28,242 nt of DNA from positions 1 to 28,242 of IMG/VR virus record IMGVR_UViG_3300050821_004850; one strand, 5' to 3'. Below, piece after piece: positions 21,406-27,634 of this stretch. The notes under the pieces were generated by a model. That model saw only the letters and a program-made list of their open reading frames with translations, was not told the origin of the DNA and did not search any database. Positions within the stretch are counted from its first letter, which is position 1. Every line of letters begins with the position of its first letter. The stretch comes from a virus. A program made the translations under genes and the position numbers.

Positions 21406-21420
21406 TACTCCGTAGGAGTA
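21406..21420. promoter_or_regulatory. Palindrome TACTCC-GTA-GGAGTA
   Basis: Perfect six-base arms around a three-base centre. Location in the control region suggests an operator; no protein is identified. Confidence 0.45.
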
Positions 21421-21437
21421 CTAACTTCAATAGGATG

Positions 21438-21548
21438 TCCTTTAATGGGCAATCCTTAGTACGGTCCCATAAGGCATTTATTGAATACATAACGGATACT
21501 TAGGATCTATTAGATACTTAGAAATCTCCCTTAATGGGTCGTCCTTAG
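21438..21548 (+). repeat. Imperfect 22-base direct repeat
   Basis: TCCTTTAATGGGCAATCCTTAG (split here as TCCTTTAATGGG at 21438 and CAATCCTTAG ending 21459) is repeated with a few changes at 21527-21548 (TCCCTTAATGGG, TCGTCCTTAG). The copies are 89 bases apart. GATACTTAG is also present twice between them (21495-21503, 21513-21521). Probable repeated protein-binding sites. Confidence 0.6.
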
Positions 21549-21560
21549 GGATTATCCCTA
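21546..21560. promoter_or_regulatory. Palindrome TAGGGAT-T-ATCCCTA
   Basis: A perfect 15-base palindrome (seven-base arms, one-base centre) that overlaps the right end of the second direct repeat. It lies about 30 bases upstream of the candidate -35 at 21587. A strong operator candidate. Confidence 0.55.
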
Positions 21561-21586
21561 GAATGTCCATTGAAACATTTCGTGAC

Positions 21587-21614
21587 TTGACGGCTCCTTA
21601 AGGATCAGTCACTA
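21587..21614 (+). promoter_or_regulatory. Candidate rightward early promoter with operator in spacer
   Basis: TTGACG (21587-21592) with a possible weak -10 (TCACTA 21609-21614 or CACTAA 21610-21615). The perfect palindrome TCCTTAAGGA (21595-21604) sits between the boxes, a typical place for repression. The -35 lies 43 bases before the leader box at 21630, the same distance as at the leftward 20834 promoter. The poor -10 suggests an activator or a different sigma factor. Confidence 0.45.
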
Positions 21615-21629
21615 AGGATGCACACAAAC

Positions 21630-21639
21630 GCTGGAGAGC
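21630..21639 (+). promoter_or_regulatory. Early leader box GCTGGAGAGC
   Basis: Includes the Shine-Dalgarno GGAGAG before ATG 21645. The same ten bases occur before the genes at 20517, 20776 (minus) and 26646 (plus). Confidence 0.65.
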
Positions 21640-21644
21640 AGAAG

Positions 21645-22523
21645 ATGACCAAGCAACCCGCCGATCTCAATGACAGCCTCGACGACCTTCTGGACGCGCC
21701 GGTCGGCGAAGTTCGCACGGCCATCCACGCTCCCGTTGATTATGCGCCCAAGGATTTTTCGGAACCATGCTCGAAGTGCCGTGGTACCGGCCGCTTTGTT
21801 AGCTATTCAGGCCGTACGCTGGGCCCCTGTTTCGCCTGCAAAGGCGCCGGCAAACACACCTTCAAGACTTCGTCAGAAGCCCGCGCCAAGGCGCGTACGT
21901 CGAAAGCCGACCGGAAAGCGCAAGAGGCTCTTGAGTGGGCGGAGCAGCACGCAGCCGAAATGGCATGGGTCAATAATGCTGCGGCCCGCGGCTTCGAGTT
22001 CGCTGTGTCGCTGCGGGCCGCTCTGACGCAATACCACAGCCTCACGGATGGGCAGCTCGCCGCTGTTCAGAAGCTCATGGCTCGCGACGCCGAGAGGGCT
22101 GCGGAACGCGCTGCGGCTGCCCCTGTCGTCGAGACGGCCGGCGTTGACCGTCTCAAAGCTGCTTTTGATTTCGCGATTTCCAAGGCCGCCGAGAAGGGCC
22201 GCGGCTTTCGCAATCCGCGCATCACGATCGGCGGTGTTGTCATCAACCCGGCCGGCGCAAACTCCAAGAACCCGGGCGCGCTTTACGTTAAGTCCGGCGG
22301 CGAATACCTTGGCAAGATCGCATCGGGCCGGTTTTTCGCTGCCCGCGAATGCACCCCGGAACAAGAGAAGAAGATCTTGGCTTTCGTCGCCGACCCGAAG
22401 GCCGCTGCCAAGGCGTACGGGCAAGAAACCGGCGTCTGCTGCATTTGCAACGCCACCCTGACGAACAAGGAAAGCATCGAAGCCGGCATCGGCCCGATCT
22501 GCGGTTCTAGGTTTGGATGGTGA
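21645..22523 (+). CDS. Phage zinc-finger protein with DUF6011-like C-terminus
   Basis: A 292-residue protein. The ATG at 21645 is chosen because GCTGGAGAGC lies six bases upstream; a longer frame at 21618 starts before it. Residues 42-70 contain two DnaJ-type CxxCxGxG units (C42/C45 with CSKCRGTG, C62/C65 with CFACKGAG). After a charged helical middle comes RITIGGVVINPAGANSKNPG, LYVKSGGEYLGKIASGRF, and a C-terminal zinc-binding region (VCCICNATLT, then ESIEAGIGPICGSRFGW). The final segment fits the DUF6011 pattern as I remember it. Families with this layout are common in phage early regions and probably bind DNA or RNA, but a precise role is unknown. It opens the rightward operon. Confidence 0.75.
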   Translation: MTKQPADLNDSLDDLLDAPVGEVRTAIHAPVDYAPKDFSEPCSKCRGTGRFVSYSGRTLGPCFACKGAGKHTFKTSSEARAKARTSKADRKAQEALEWAEQHAAEMAWVNNAAARGFEFAVSLRAALTQYHSLTDGQLAAVQKLMARDAERAAERAAAAPVVETAGVDRLKAAFDFAISKAAEKGRGFRNPRITIGGVVINPAGANSKNPGALYVKSGGEYLGKIASGRFFAARECTPEQEKKILAFVADPKAAAKAYGQETGVCCICNATLTNKESIEAGIGPICGSRFGW

Positions 22524-22524
22524 C

Positions 22525-22677
22525 ATGCACCAGGCAATAGGCCTCGGCCTTCTGATCTACCTCATCGCGTTCGCATTCGGCGAGCGCACGGCGCGAACCG
22601 TAGTCGGTATCGCGCTTGTAATTGGAGCGCTGGCGTTCGCGTACGTCATGTTCCGCATTGTGGAAGGAACGATATAA
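22525..22677 (+). CDS. 50-residue membrane protein
   Basis: Starts one base after the previous stop and ends in TAATG with the next gene. It opens MHQAIGLGLLIYLIAFAFGE, has a short basic loop (RTARTV), then a second hydrophobic run (GIALVIGALAFAYVMF). Two short membrane spans are likely. Function unknown. Confidence 0.6.
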   Translation: MHQAIGLGLLIYLIAFAFGERTARTVVGIALVIGALAFAYVMFRIVEGTI

Positions 22678-23162
22678 TGCATTCACGAGACGCGTGGGAA
22701 AAATGCGGTAGCGGCCCGCAGACCATCAAAGGTAAGACATACAGAAGCCTGACCGAGTTCAAACGGCCGTGCTCCACTTGCGGCGAGCCGTTCTCCATCT
22801 TCGTGACCAACAAAATCGCAAGTGGCCACGCCGATAGCAACAGCTTCGGCCTGAAGAATTGCGAACGCCATCGGCAGAACAAATCAATTGCGGACAACGA
22901 GGAACTTGAGCGCCTGCGCGAATGGGAAGAGGTATTTCACCGCGCGCTCAGGCTCGTGCAGAAGAAACTCGGCCCTCACGCAACGATGTCCAAGATGGAC
23001 GAGCATATCGCATTGCTGATCAAGGCGACTGACGAGGTTTTCGCCGAAGCTACTAGGATGCGTGCTGAGCTTGCGAAGTATGAGCTGCAACCGGCTATGG
23101 TAGAGGCACAAAAGGTAACCGCTATGAATGGTGCCTTGCCAAACAAAATGCCTTGGGAGTAA
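22677..23162 (+). CDS. Zinc-ribbon-like helical protein ending in MPWE
   Basis: A 161-residue protein. Residues 32-35 are CSTC and 62-65 are CERH (spacing CxxC-26-CxxH), a likely zinc site. The middle and C-terminal half are helical (EELERLREWEEVFHRALRLV, EVFAEATRMRAELAKYEL). The last four residues are MPWE (NKMPWE before the stop), identical to the end of the primase-helicase encoded next. ATG overlaps the upstream stop. Family not recognised; probably a replication- or transcription-associated early protein. Confidence 0.67.
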   Translation: MHSRDAWEKCGSGPQTIKGKTYRSLTEFKRPCSTCGEPFSIFVTNKIASGHADSNSFGLKNCERHRQNKSIADNEELERLREWEEVFHRALRLVQKKLGPHATMSKMDEHIALLIKATDEVFAEATRMRAELAKYELQPAMVEAQKVTAMNGALPNKMPWE

Positions 23163-23167
23163 ATAAA

Positions 23168-23201
23168 AGTCCCGACGCAGGGCTCAATCTGCGCCGGGAC
23201 T
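23168..23201 (-). terminator. Hairpin with T-tail on minus strand, within plus-strand operon
   Basis: AGTCCCG and CGGGACT form the base of a stem, with five more pairs (CGCAG/CTGCG) after one mismatch and an eight-base loop. Read on the minus strand the stem is followed by TTTTATTTA, an intrinsic-terminator signature; on the plus strand no T run follows. It lies between the MPWE-ended gene and the primase gene. As a plus-strand mRNA hairpin it could instead be a processing or attenuation site. Confidence 0.55.
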
Positions 23202-23230
23202 GATAGGCTACACTCTCGATCGGGACGAGA

Positions 23231-25324
23231 ATGCTGTTCATAGATAGCCAAGAAAAGCTGCGGCTGCAAGATGCAGGTACGCAATCATTTCCTGCCACAA
23301 TTCAAGCTTTTTGGAACGCCGCAGTACAGCGCGGCTTGTTTCCGCTGTCTATCGCACGGGGCTCGAAGGCTCCCATAGGAGAAGGTTGGAATGCGTGGAC
23401 CTCACCGATCCCCCATCCAGGAACAGGCAGTGTTGGGCTGCGGTGCGGCGATGGGGGCCTTACTGCTTTTGACGTGGACGCTAGCAGTACTCACGCATCA
23501 GAGCGATTGCTTTCTGCTTTTCGTAGTGTGCTGGGCAGCAGCGTACCTGTGCGTTGGGGGCGCCGCCCTCGTTTCCTTATTCCTTTTTACCTGACCGACG
23601 CACCCGTACAAGGGCGTACGTTCACGTTTCCTGATGGTGACAAGCTCCAGCTCATGGGCGGACAATTCGTCGCCTTCGGCCCGCATAAAGACACTGGAGA
23701 AAACTATGCCTGGGAGAATTGGGACGCAGAATGGCCCCGTCTATCAGTTTCACAACTTCAGCATGTCCTTACAGAAGTACCTGCTAGGGCTGGCACCTCC
23801 CTCCGATTTAGCGCCGACCATGAGACCGCCAGCCCCGACGAACTCGCAGAGGCGGTTCCGCAAACACAAGACGAATGGCAAGCCGGCAGAGACGCCGCCT
23901 GCCGATACCTCGGACTGCTCAAACAAGAGCTAACCGGCAAGCACGAGGGCCGCGGATCCACGATCTTCAGCATCGTCGGCGTACTGAAGTTCGCCGAGCT
24001 GCACGGGATATGCACGCGCGACGAGATCGAAACCGCAATCATTGAAGCCGGCCACCATCTTGACGAAGGGCTAGGCGGCCGTACGCTTCGCGAAGAAATC
24101 GAGCGTCACAACGACTTGCCGGTGTTGCGCGGCAACTTGATCATGGGCGCCATCATCGCGCGCCGAACGATGTTGCGGGGGCTAAGTGATGCACAAACCC
24201 TGCCGATGCTGGTTTCACGTACGGGCTTTGAGATATCGCTGGAGGATAGCACAGATGAATTACCGTGGTTACTATACCAGCGTATCCTATGCGGCGAGGT
24301 CCATTTTTTTACAGGGCATAGTGGTGCCGGAAAGTCTACCGTCGTCAGTGACGTGGCTGTACATCTTCTCACCGGGCGCCCATGGCTCGATAGTGATGTT
24401 GAACGTACCAACGGTCATGTTTTGTGGGTTGCCGCTGAAGACGATTACAGCACAGAACGACGCGTAAGGTACCTGCTAAAGCAGGAACCAAATGCACGCG
24501 AGCTGGCGGATCGCTTCCATCTGATCCGCGGCGTAGCCGAACCGCTGGCGTTCGAGCTCCAATGCATTGCGCAAGTCCAGGCCATGGCTGCCATGGGCAA
24601 GCGCGTGGATCTGATCGTGGTGGACACGTGGGGCGCCTCGGGGCTGTGTTTTGCCGATAACGATACCGAAAAAGTCCTCAAGGCCATGTTCGTCTTGAAA
24701 AACATCGCCAAACGTACAGGCGCCGCCGAGATCGTGACGGATCATTTGCCGCTCGGCAATGAGGACGCATGGCAGAAGGGCAACGGCGCCAAATCAGGCC
24801 AAGCCGGGTTTCTGTACCGCGTCACCGCCGGCAAGGAAGATCAGGTATCGATCGATTGCGGCAAGGCGCGCGGCGCCCCGAAGGCGCGAAGCTATGCCGG
24901 CAAGATCGTGTCCGAGAACTACGGGCAGGATAGCAAGGGGCGTACAACGACTGTGAACGTGTTCAAGCGTCAGGCGCCGAAGGAACAGCGCGAGCAGAGT
25001 GCAGTGATGCACTTGGCCGCGGCCCTGCCTGGCGCCGTAACCGGCGGCATGAACGCCCTTCGTGACGGCCAGATCGTATCTTTCGACAGCGTAGCCGGTG
25101 AGATCGGCCACAGCGTCAAGGGCGAGAAGCCTGAATACGTCGTCAATCGCGACGCTGCGCAAAGAATGTTCGATAAAGACGGCTTGAAACTCTTGATTGA
25201 CACGGGACACTTACGTACACTGCATGGGCAGCCGTTCCTGTTCGTGTTTGCGCCCGGTGGCGTAGCAAAACCGGAATTGCTGATGCCTTGGGCTTTTATG
25301 GGAGTGAAGATGCCATGGGAATGA
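23231..25324 (+). CDS. Bifunctional primase-polymerase and RecA-like helicase
   Basis: A 697-residue protein. The N-terminal primase-polymerase domain has LFPLSIARGSKAPIG, TAFDVDASS with the acidic D81/D83 pair, RWGRRPRFLIPF in place of the usual GGxH segment, and GGQFVAFGPHKDTGENYAW (about 143-161). The C-terminal P-loop domain has Walker A GHSGAGKST (362-370, K368), VLWVAAEDD (Walker A' region), and Walker B VDLIVVDTW (D465). The fold is that of RepA/hexameric replicative helicases (AAA_25). Such fusions prime and unwind DNA for phage replication. The substitution near the third prim-pol motif is seen in phage subfamilies, so activity is likely intact. The last residues, LMPWAFMGVKMPWE, carry the repeated PWE motif. 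ATG lies ~70 bases after the hairpin; the next gene overlaps its stop. Confidence 0.86.
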   Translation: MLFIDSQEKLRLQDAGTQSFPATIQAFWNAAVQRGLFPLSIARGSKAPIGEGWNAWTSPIPHPGTGSVGLRCGDGGLTAFDVDASSTHASERLLSAFRSVLGSSVPVRWGRRPRFLIPFYLTDAPVQGRTFTFPDGDKLQLMGGQFVAFGPHKDTGENYAWENWDAEWPRLSVSQLQHVLTEVPARAGTSLRFSADHETASPDELAEAVPQTQDEWQAGRDAACRYLGLLKQELTGKHEGRGSTIFSIVGVLKFAELHGICTRDEIETAIIEAGHHLDEGLGGRTLREEIERHNDLPVLRGNLIMGAIIARRTMLRGLSDAQTLPMLVSRTGFEISLEDSTDELPWLLYQRILCGEVHFFTGHSGAGKSTVVSDVAVHLLTGRPWLDSDVERTNGHVLWVAAEDDYSTERRVRYLLKQEPNARELADRFHLIRGVAEPLAFELQCIAQVQAMAAMGKRVDLIVVDTWGASGLCFADNDTEKVLKAMFVLKNIAKRTGAAEIVTDHLPLGNEDAWQKGNGAKSGQAGFLYRVTAGKEDQVSIDCGKARGAPKARSYAGKIVSENYGQDSKGRTTTVNVFKRQAPKEQREQSAVMHLAAALPGAVTGGMNALRDGQIVSFDSVAGEIGHSVKGEKPEYVVNRDAAQRMFDKDGLKLLIDTGHLRTLHGQPFLFVFAPGGVAKPELLMPWAFMGVKMPWE

Positions 25325-25497
25325 ACACGCCAGAAACTATTAGCAAATTGTTGCGCGCTATCGCAGGCGGCGTCGATGCAAAGGAAAATAACCATGACGT
25401 TATTTTTCTAGCGGCTGCTCGCATAATTGAAGAGCACGAACGCGATGTACAGCATCTTAAGCAACTCTTGAACGGCTATAAAGCTTTGTTAAAATGA
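25321..25497 (+). CDS. 58-residue helical protein
   Basis: Starts at the ATG overlapping the primase stop (ATGA), giving MNTPETISKLLRAIAGGV, then HDVIFLAAARIIEEHERDVQ and a Lys-rich end. Entirely helical by pattern. An upstream in-frame ATG at 25288 lies inside the primase gene and is rejected. No family recognised. Confidence 0.6.
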   Translation: MNTPETISKLLRAIAGGVDAKENNHDVIFLAAARIIEEHERDVQHLKQLLNGYKALLK

Positions 25498-25646
25498 CTG
25501 AATGGAACGGAGTTTGCGCATGCGGCAAAACAACGATGGATGGCGTACGCTGTAAGTACGGTGCTACGCATCAGCCGCTCTTGCGCATGCCGTGGGAGTC
25601 GCCAAAACGAGAACTTGAGAAGGAGAAATCTCCGTGGGAAAGTTAG
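25494..25646 (+). CDS. 50-residue protein with Cys motif and two PWE motifs
   Basis: The ATG overlaps the previous stop (ATGA). The sequence begins MTEWNGVCACGKTTMDGVRC with C8, C10 and C20, and then H26, a possible small zinc site. RMPWES (32-36) and SPWES (46-50) follow, the second being the very end of the protein. Its last 13 bases overlap the start of the next gene. This is the densest occurrence of PWE in the window. No known family. Confidence 0.6.
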   Translation: MTEWNGVCACGKTTMDGVRCKYGATHQPLLRMPWESPKRELEKEKSPWES

Positions 25647-25816
25647 AAGATCTCGCGCAGCGCAGTTTCAAGATGTTAGGATGCGCAGAAGGATATTTCG
25701 CCGCAGCAGCTTACAAAGAACAGCACGAGCCGCCCTATAAGAAAGGGAAGGCGTATCAAGAGTTTGTAGCTATCAGAGACTTGCTGGCTGACTTAGAACG
25801 CGTAGTCCGTGGCTAA
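25634..25816 (+). CDS. 60-residue helical protein
   Basis: GTG start at 25634 with AGGAG eight bases before it. Sequence begins MGKLEDLAQRSFKMLGCAEG, then FAAAAYKEQHEPPYKKGK, and a helix with LLADLERVV. It overlaps its neighbours on both sides by 13 and 8 bases. No family recognised. Confidence 0.57.
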   Translation: MGKLEDLAQRSFKMLGCAEGYFAAAAYKEQHEPPYKKGKAYQEFVAIRDLLADLERVVRG

Positions 25817-26126
25817 CGAGCTAACCACTAGGTTTCCGTGGGAGCCTGTACCTGTCTCTGAAACCGTGGCGCTGCTGCAACGTGACTTCGCGTACGCCGT
25901 ACGAATGACCGCCGTTGTCGTGCATTCGAACCGGCCAGAGCTTCAAATCTGCGTGAACACGGCGCGGGGCCAGATCGTACCGCGCGGTGAGTGCAGGTTT
26001 ACGGACGGCAGCACGATCGAATTACACGATATCGGCATGCCACAAGTTGGCTGTTCTGAAATGTCAGTACGCGAGCTTATGGACCATGTTTGGAACGTGG
26101 CGCGAGACTTGGGGCTGGAGTTGTGA
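25809..26126 (+). CDS. 105-residue protein with FPWE motif near start
   Basis: GTG start overlapping the previous gene by eight bases. It begins MANELTTRFPWEPVPVSETV (FPWE at residues 9-12), followed by a helix (LLQRDFAYAVRMTAVVV), a beta region (LQICVNTARGQIVPRGE, FTDGSTIELHDIGMPQ) and a C-terminal helix (SVRELMDHVWNVARDLGLEL). The motif start is shared with the otherwise different protein at 12934. No family recognised; GTGA overlap with the next gene. Confidence 0.63.
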   Translation: MANELTTRFPWEPVPVSETVALLQRDFAYAVRMTAVVVHSNRPELQICVNTARGQIVPRGECRFTDGSTIELHDIGMPQVGCSEMSVRELMDHVWNVARDLGLEL

Positions 26127-26578
26127 GGATACTGGACATGTCGGGCGGCAACAGAGCGGTGCGGTTTGACAAAACAAATCGTGATACGGTGTACGTCGAT
26201 TTGCGAGCTTCCGTGGAACCTAATGTCTGTGCAGATACGCGCATGTTGCCTTTTGCTGCCGGCGTTTTTGGGCTAGTATTATTTGATCCGCCACACAAAA
26301 ACAACGCGGTAAACGGCAACATGGTTCGTAGCTACGGCCACCATACGCACGCCGAGATACGAAAAGTAATAGAAGGATCAGCTATTGAAGCACATCGAGT
26401 TAGCCGTACAGACGCACTTATGGCGTTGAAATGGAATGAGCATTCGATCAAACTAACTACTGTGCTAGAGCTGCTGCGGCCCTCATGGGAGCCGCTATTT
26501 GGTCATGGCGTCTCGCACCAACAAAAAGGTACTTCATGGGTTATGTTACTTCGGCAGTCATGGCCCTGGGAGTTGTAA
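26123..26578 (+). CDS. Phage DNA/SAM-dependent methyltransferase-like protein
   Basis: A 151-residue protein starting at the GTG overlapping the previous TGA (GTGA). It opens with a SAM-binding motif (MRILDMSGGNRAVRF), then VYVDLRA, the acidic and ADTRMLPFAAG segment, and LVLFDPPH (D55-P-P-H58), the catalytic motif of amino-methyltransferases. The second half, ALKWNEHSIKLTTVLELL, PLFGHGVSHQQKGTSWVMLL, matches a compact phage family often annotated as a SAM-dependent methyltransferase. Target is unknown (DNA adenine or another substrate). It ends SWPWEL, another PWE occurrence. A longer frame to 26090 is rejected in favour of this coupled start. Confidence 0.74.
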   Translation: MRILDMSGGNRAVRFDKTNRDTVYVDLRASVEPNVCADTRMLPFAAGVFGLVLFDPPHKNNAVNGNMVRSYGHHTHAEIRKVIEGSAIEAHRVSRTDALMALKWNEHSIKLTTVLELLRPSWEPLFGHGVSHQQKGTSWVMLLRQSWPWEL

Positions 26579-26608
26579 TAATTCGTGATTAGGCGTACTC
26601 ACAAATCG

Positions 26609-26642
26609 TGCTATGTACGTACATCAACAACCGCTGGAGAGC
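26609..26642 (+). promoter_or_regulatory. Extended -10 promoter and early leader box
   Basis: TGC TATGTA (26609-26617) is 21 bases before GCTGGAGAGC (26633-26642), then ATG at 26646. The arrangement equals that on the minus strand at 20782-20815. No good -35 is seen here. Confidence 0.55.
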
Positions 26643-26645
26643 GCC

Positions 26646-26795
26646 ATGTCCCTAACCAAATCCCAACTTTTCGCCCACGCCCACGCAATCACCCGCATGA
26701 AGAATGCCGCGTACTTCGGCGGGTATCAGAAGGCCTTCGCCTTGGTGTTGCGCCAGTGCTGTGCCGAGAAGCTGGTCTACGGGTGGAACGTCTGA
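26646..26795 (+). CDS. 49-residue helical protein
   Basis: MSLTKSQLFAHAHAITRMKN, then AYFGGYQKAFALVLRQC. It resembles short phage proteins with the pattern KSxIFxxAHxIAR...YxxAFAxAL, which are common but uncharacterised. It starts after a GGAGAG Shine-Dalgarno within the leader box. TGATG overlap with the next gene. An upstream frame to 26613 lies before this ribosome binding site. Confidence 0.66.
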   Translation: MSLTKSQLFAHAHAITRMKNAAYFGGYQKAFALVLRQCCAEKLVYGWNV

Positions 26796-27112
26796 TGACC
26801 ATTGACATTCCTAAACGCAACCGAAACGTCAAAAGACTCCTCCAAGAGACCTATCTGCTTCGAGCACCCAATGCCTCGGCGCCATTGTGCCCCGACGTTA
26901 AGATCAGCGTTCGGGCTGGTAATGGAACCGCATACCATTGGATCATGATCGAGTTCAGCAAGCGCGTCCCTCTGCCGCCCGGAATGAGCCACAACCGTAT
27001 CGAGGAGGCGATCACCGATCTTATTATCGGCGCCGGCATCCACGTCAGCACCTTTGCCAGCGACGGCGATTATGTCGGTAAGTGCGTCAGTGTTCGGGTG
27101 CCGCACCAATGA
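26795..27112 (+). CDS. 105-residue hypothetical protein
   Basis: Starts MTIDIPKRNRNVKRLLQETY at the ATG of a TGATG overlap. Then DVKISVRAGNGTAYHWIMIE, SHNRIEEAITDLIIGAG and YVGKCVSVRVPHQ give an alpha/beta layout that resembles small phage proteins with unknown function. A longer frame beginning at 26585 is another reading of the upstream gene. No family assigned. Confidence 0.65.
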   Translation: MTIDIPKRNRNVKRLLQETYLLRAPNASAPLCPDVKISVRAGNGTAYHWIMIEFSKRVPLPPGMSHNRIEEAITDLIIGAGIHVSTFASDGDYVGKCVSVRVPHQ

Positions 27113-27237
27113 CCGTTTGGGTCTACTTCCACGGTGACGGCTCCGTCACCATTTTCGCAACCGAACTTGCGGCGCTCCGCTGGTTTTCCGTGTACGATCC
27201 GGAAGGCGTCGCCTTCGAACATAAGGTGGTATCGTGA
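27109..27237 (+). CDS. 42-residue hypothetical protein
   Basis: ATG overlaps the previous stop (ATGA). MTVWVYFHGDGSVTIFATEL, then FSVYDPEGVAFEHKVVS, a small beta/alpha peptide with two aromatic pairs. Coupled to the membrane peptide gene by a GTGA overlap. No family known. Confidence 0.53.
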   Translation: MTVWVYFHGDGSVTIFATELAALRWFSVYDPEGVAFEHKVVS

Positions 27238-27305
27238 CCCTCGATCTCAAGATTTCCTTGGCGCTAGCATTCGTCGGCGCCTTCGTTGTGGTATGCCTTC
27301 TGTGA
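27234..27305 (+). CDS. 23-residue membrane peptide
   Basis: GTG start overlapping the previous stop (GTGA), and its TGA overlaps the next GTG. The peptide begins MTLDLKISLALAFVG and is hydrophobic to the end. It is very short, so translation is inferred only from the coupling and the uniform hydrophobic character. Confidence 0.42.
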   Translation: MTLDLKISLALAFVGAFVVVCLL

Positions 27306-27634
27306 GCTGGTTTCCCTGGGCGCAGGCCCCCGCGCGATCGAACATGACGACCGGCGAACTTATCGATTGGCTGCGCTACCGCGCAATTGACTTCGGCATG
27401 CCGCCGCAGTTTATCGATGCGGTTGACGCGCTCGACGTGACCGACAAGGATGCCGAGATCGAAAAGCTCGGCGATGAATTGACGGATATGGAAAAGGTTC
27501 GTGACGACCTGTACGAGGAACTTGAAAGCCTCGTAAACTCACTTGACGAAAATCTTGACCCGGATAAGTCACCGCCAGAAATAGAGCGCACTTTAGGGTT
27601 TGCGCGCAAAGCGCTGGAGCGCCACAGAAAGTGA
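27302..27634 (+). CDS. Acidic coiled-coil-like protein with FPW near start
   Basis: A 110-residue protein. A GTG overlapping the membrane peptide's stop (GTGA) gives MSWFPWAQAPARSNMTTGEL; alternatives are ATG at 27293 or 27344. FPW at residues 4-6 repeats the motif seen in other small proteins. The body has LRYRAIDFGMPPQFIDAVDA and a long acidic helix (DAEIEKLGDELTDMEKVRDD, LYEELESLVNSLDE). No family recognised. The gene is followed with GTGA overlap by the helicase, suggesting a replication-associated helper. Confidence 0.62.
   Translation: MSWFPWAQAPARSNMTTGELIDWLRYRAIDFGMPPQFIDAVDALDVTDKDAEIEKLGDELTDMEKVRDDLYEELESLVNSLDENLDPDKSPPEIERTLGFARKALERHRK

Larger units (their letters stand above)
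21272..21644. promoter_or_regulatory. Divergent early control region
   Basis: A 373-base gene-poor, AT-richer stretch between the leftward and rightward operons. It contains several palindromes and a direct repeat listed separately, and repeated CCTTA/TAAGG elements (21453-21459, 21470-21475, 21543-21547, 21595-21604, 21613-21617). A weak open frame on the minus strand (21490-21299) is not supported as a gene. Confidence 0.65.

Noticed and set aside
21290-21410. Possible tRNA in the control region
   Set aside because: No T-arm consensus or cloverleaf could be built from the sequence on either strand.
21299-21490. 63-codon minus-strand open frame in the control region
   Set aside because: Its sequence includes the direct repeat and palindrome; it has no good ribosome binding site. 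A small protein cannot be excluded because its second half (VFHTQEEAALQRYARACL) looks coding.
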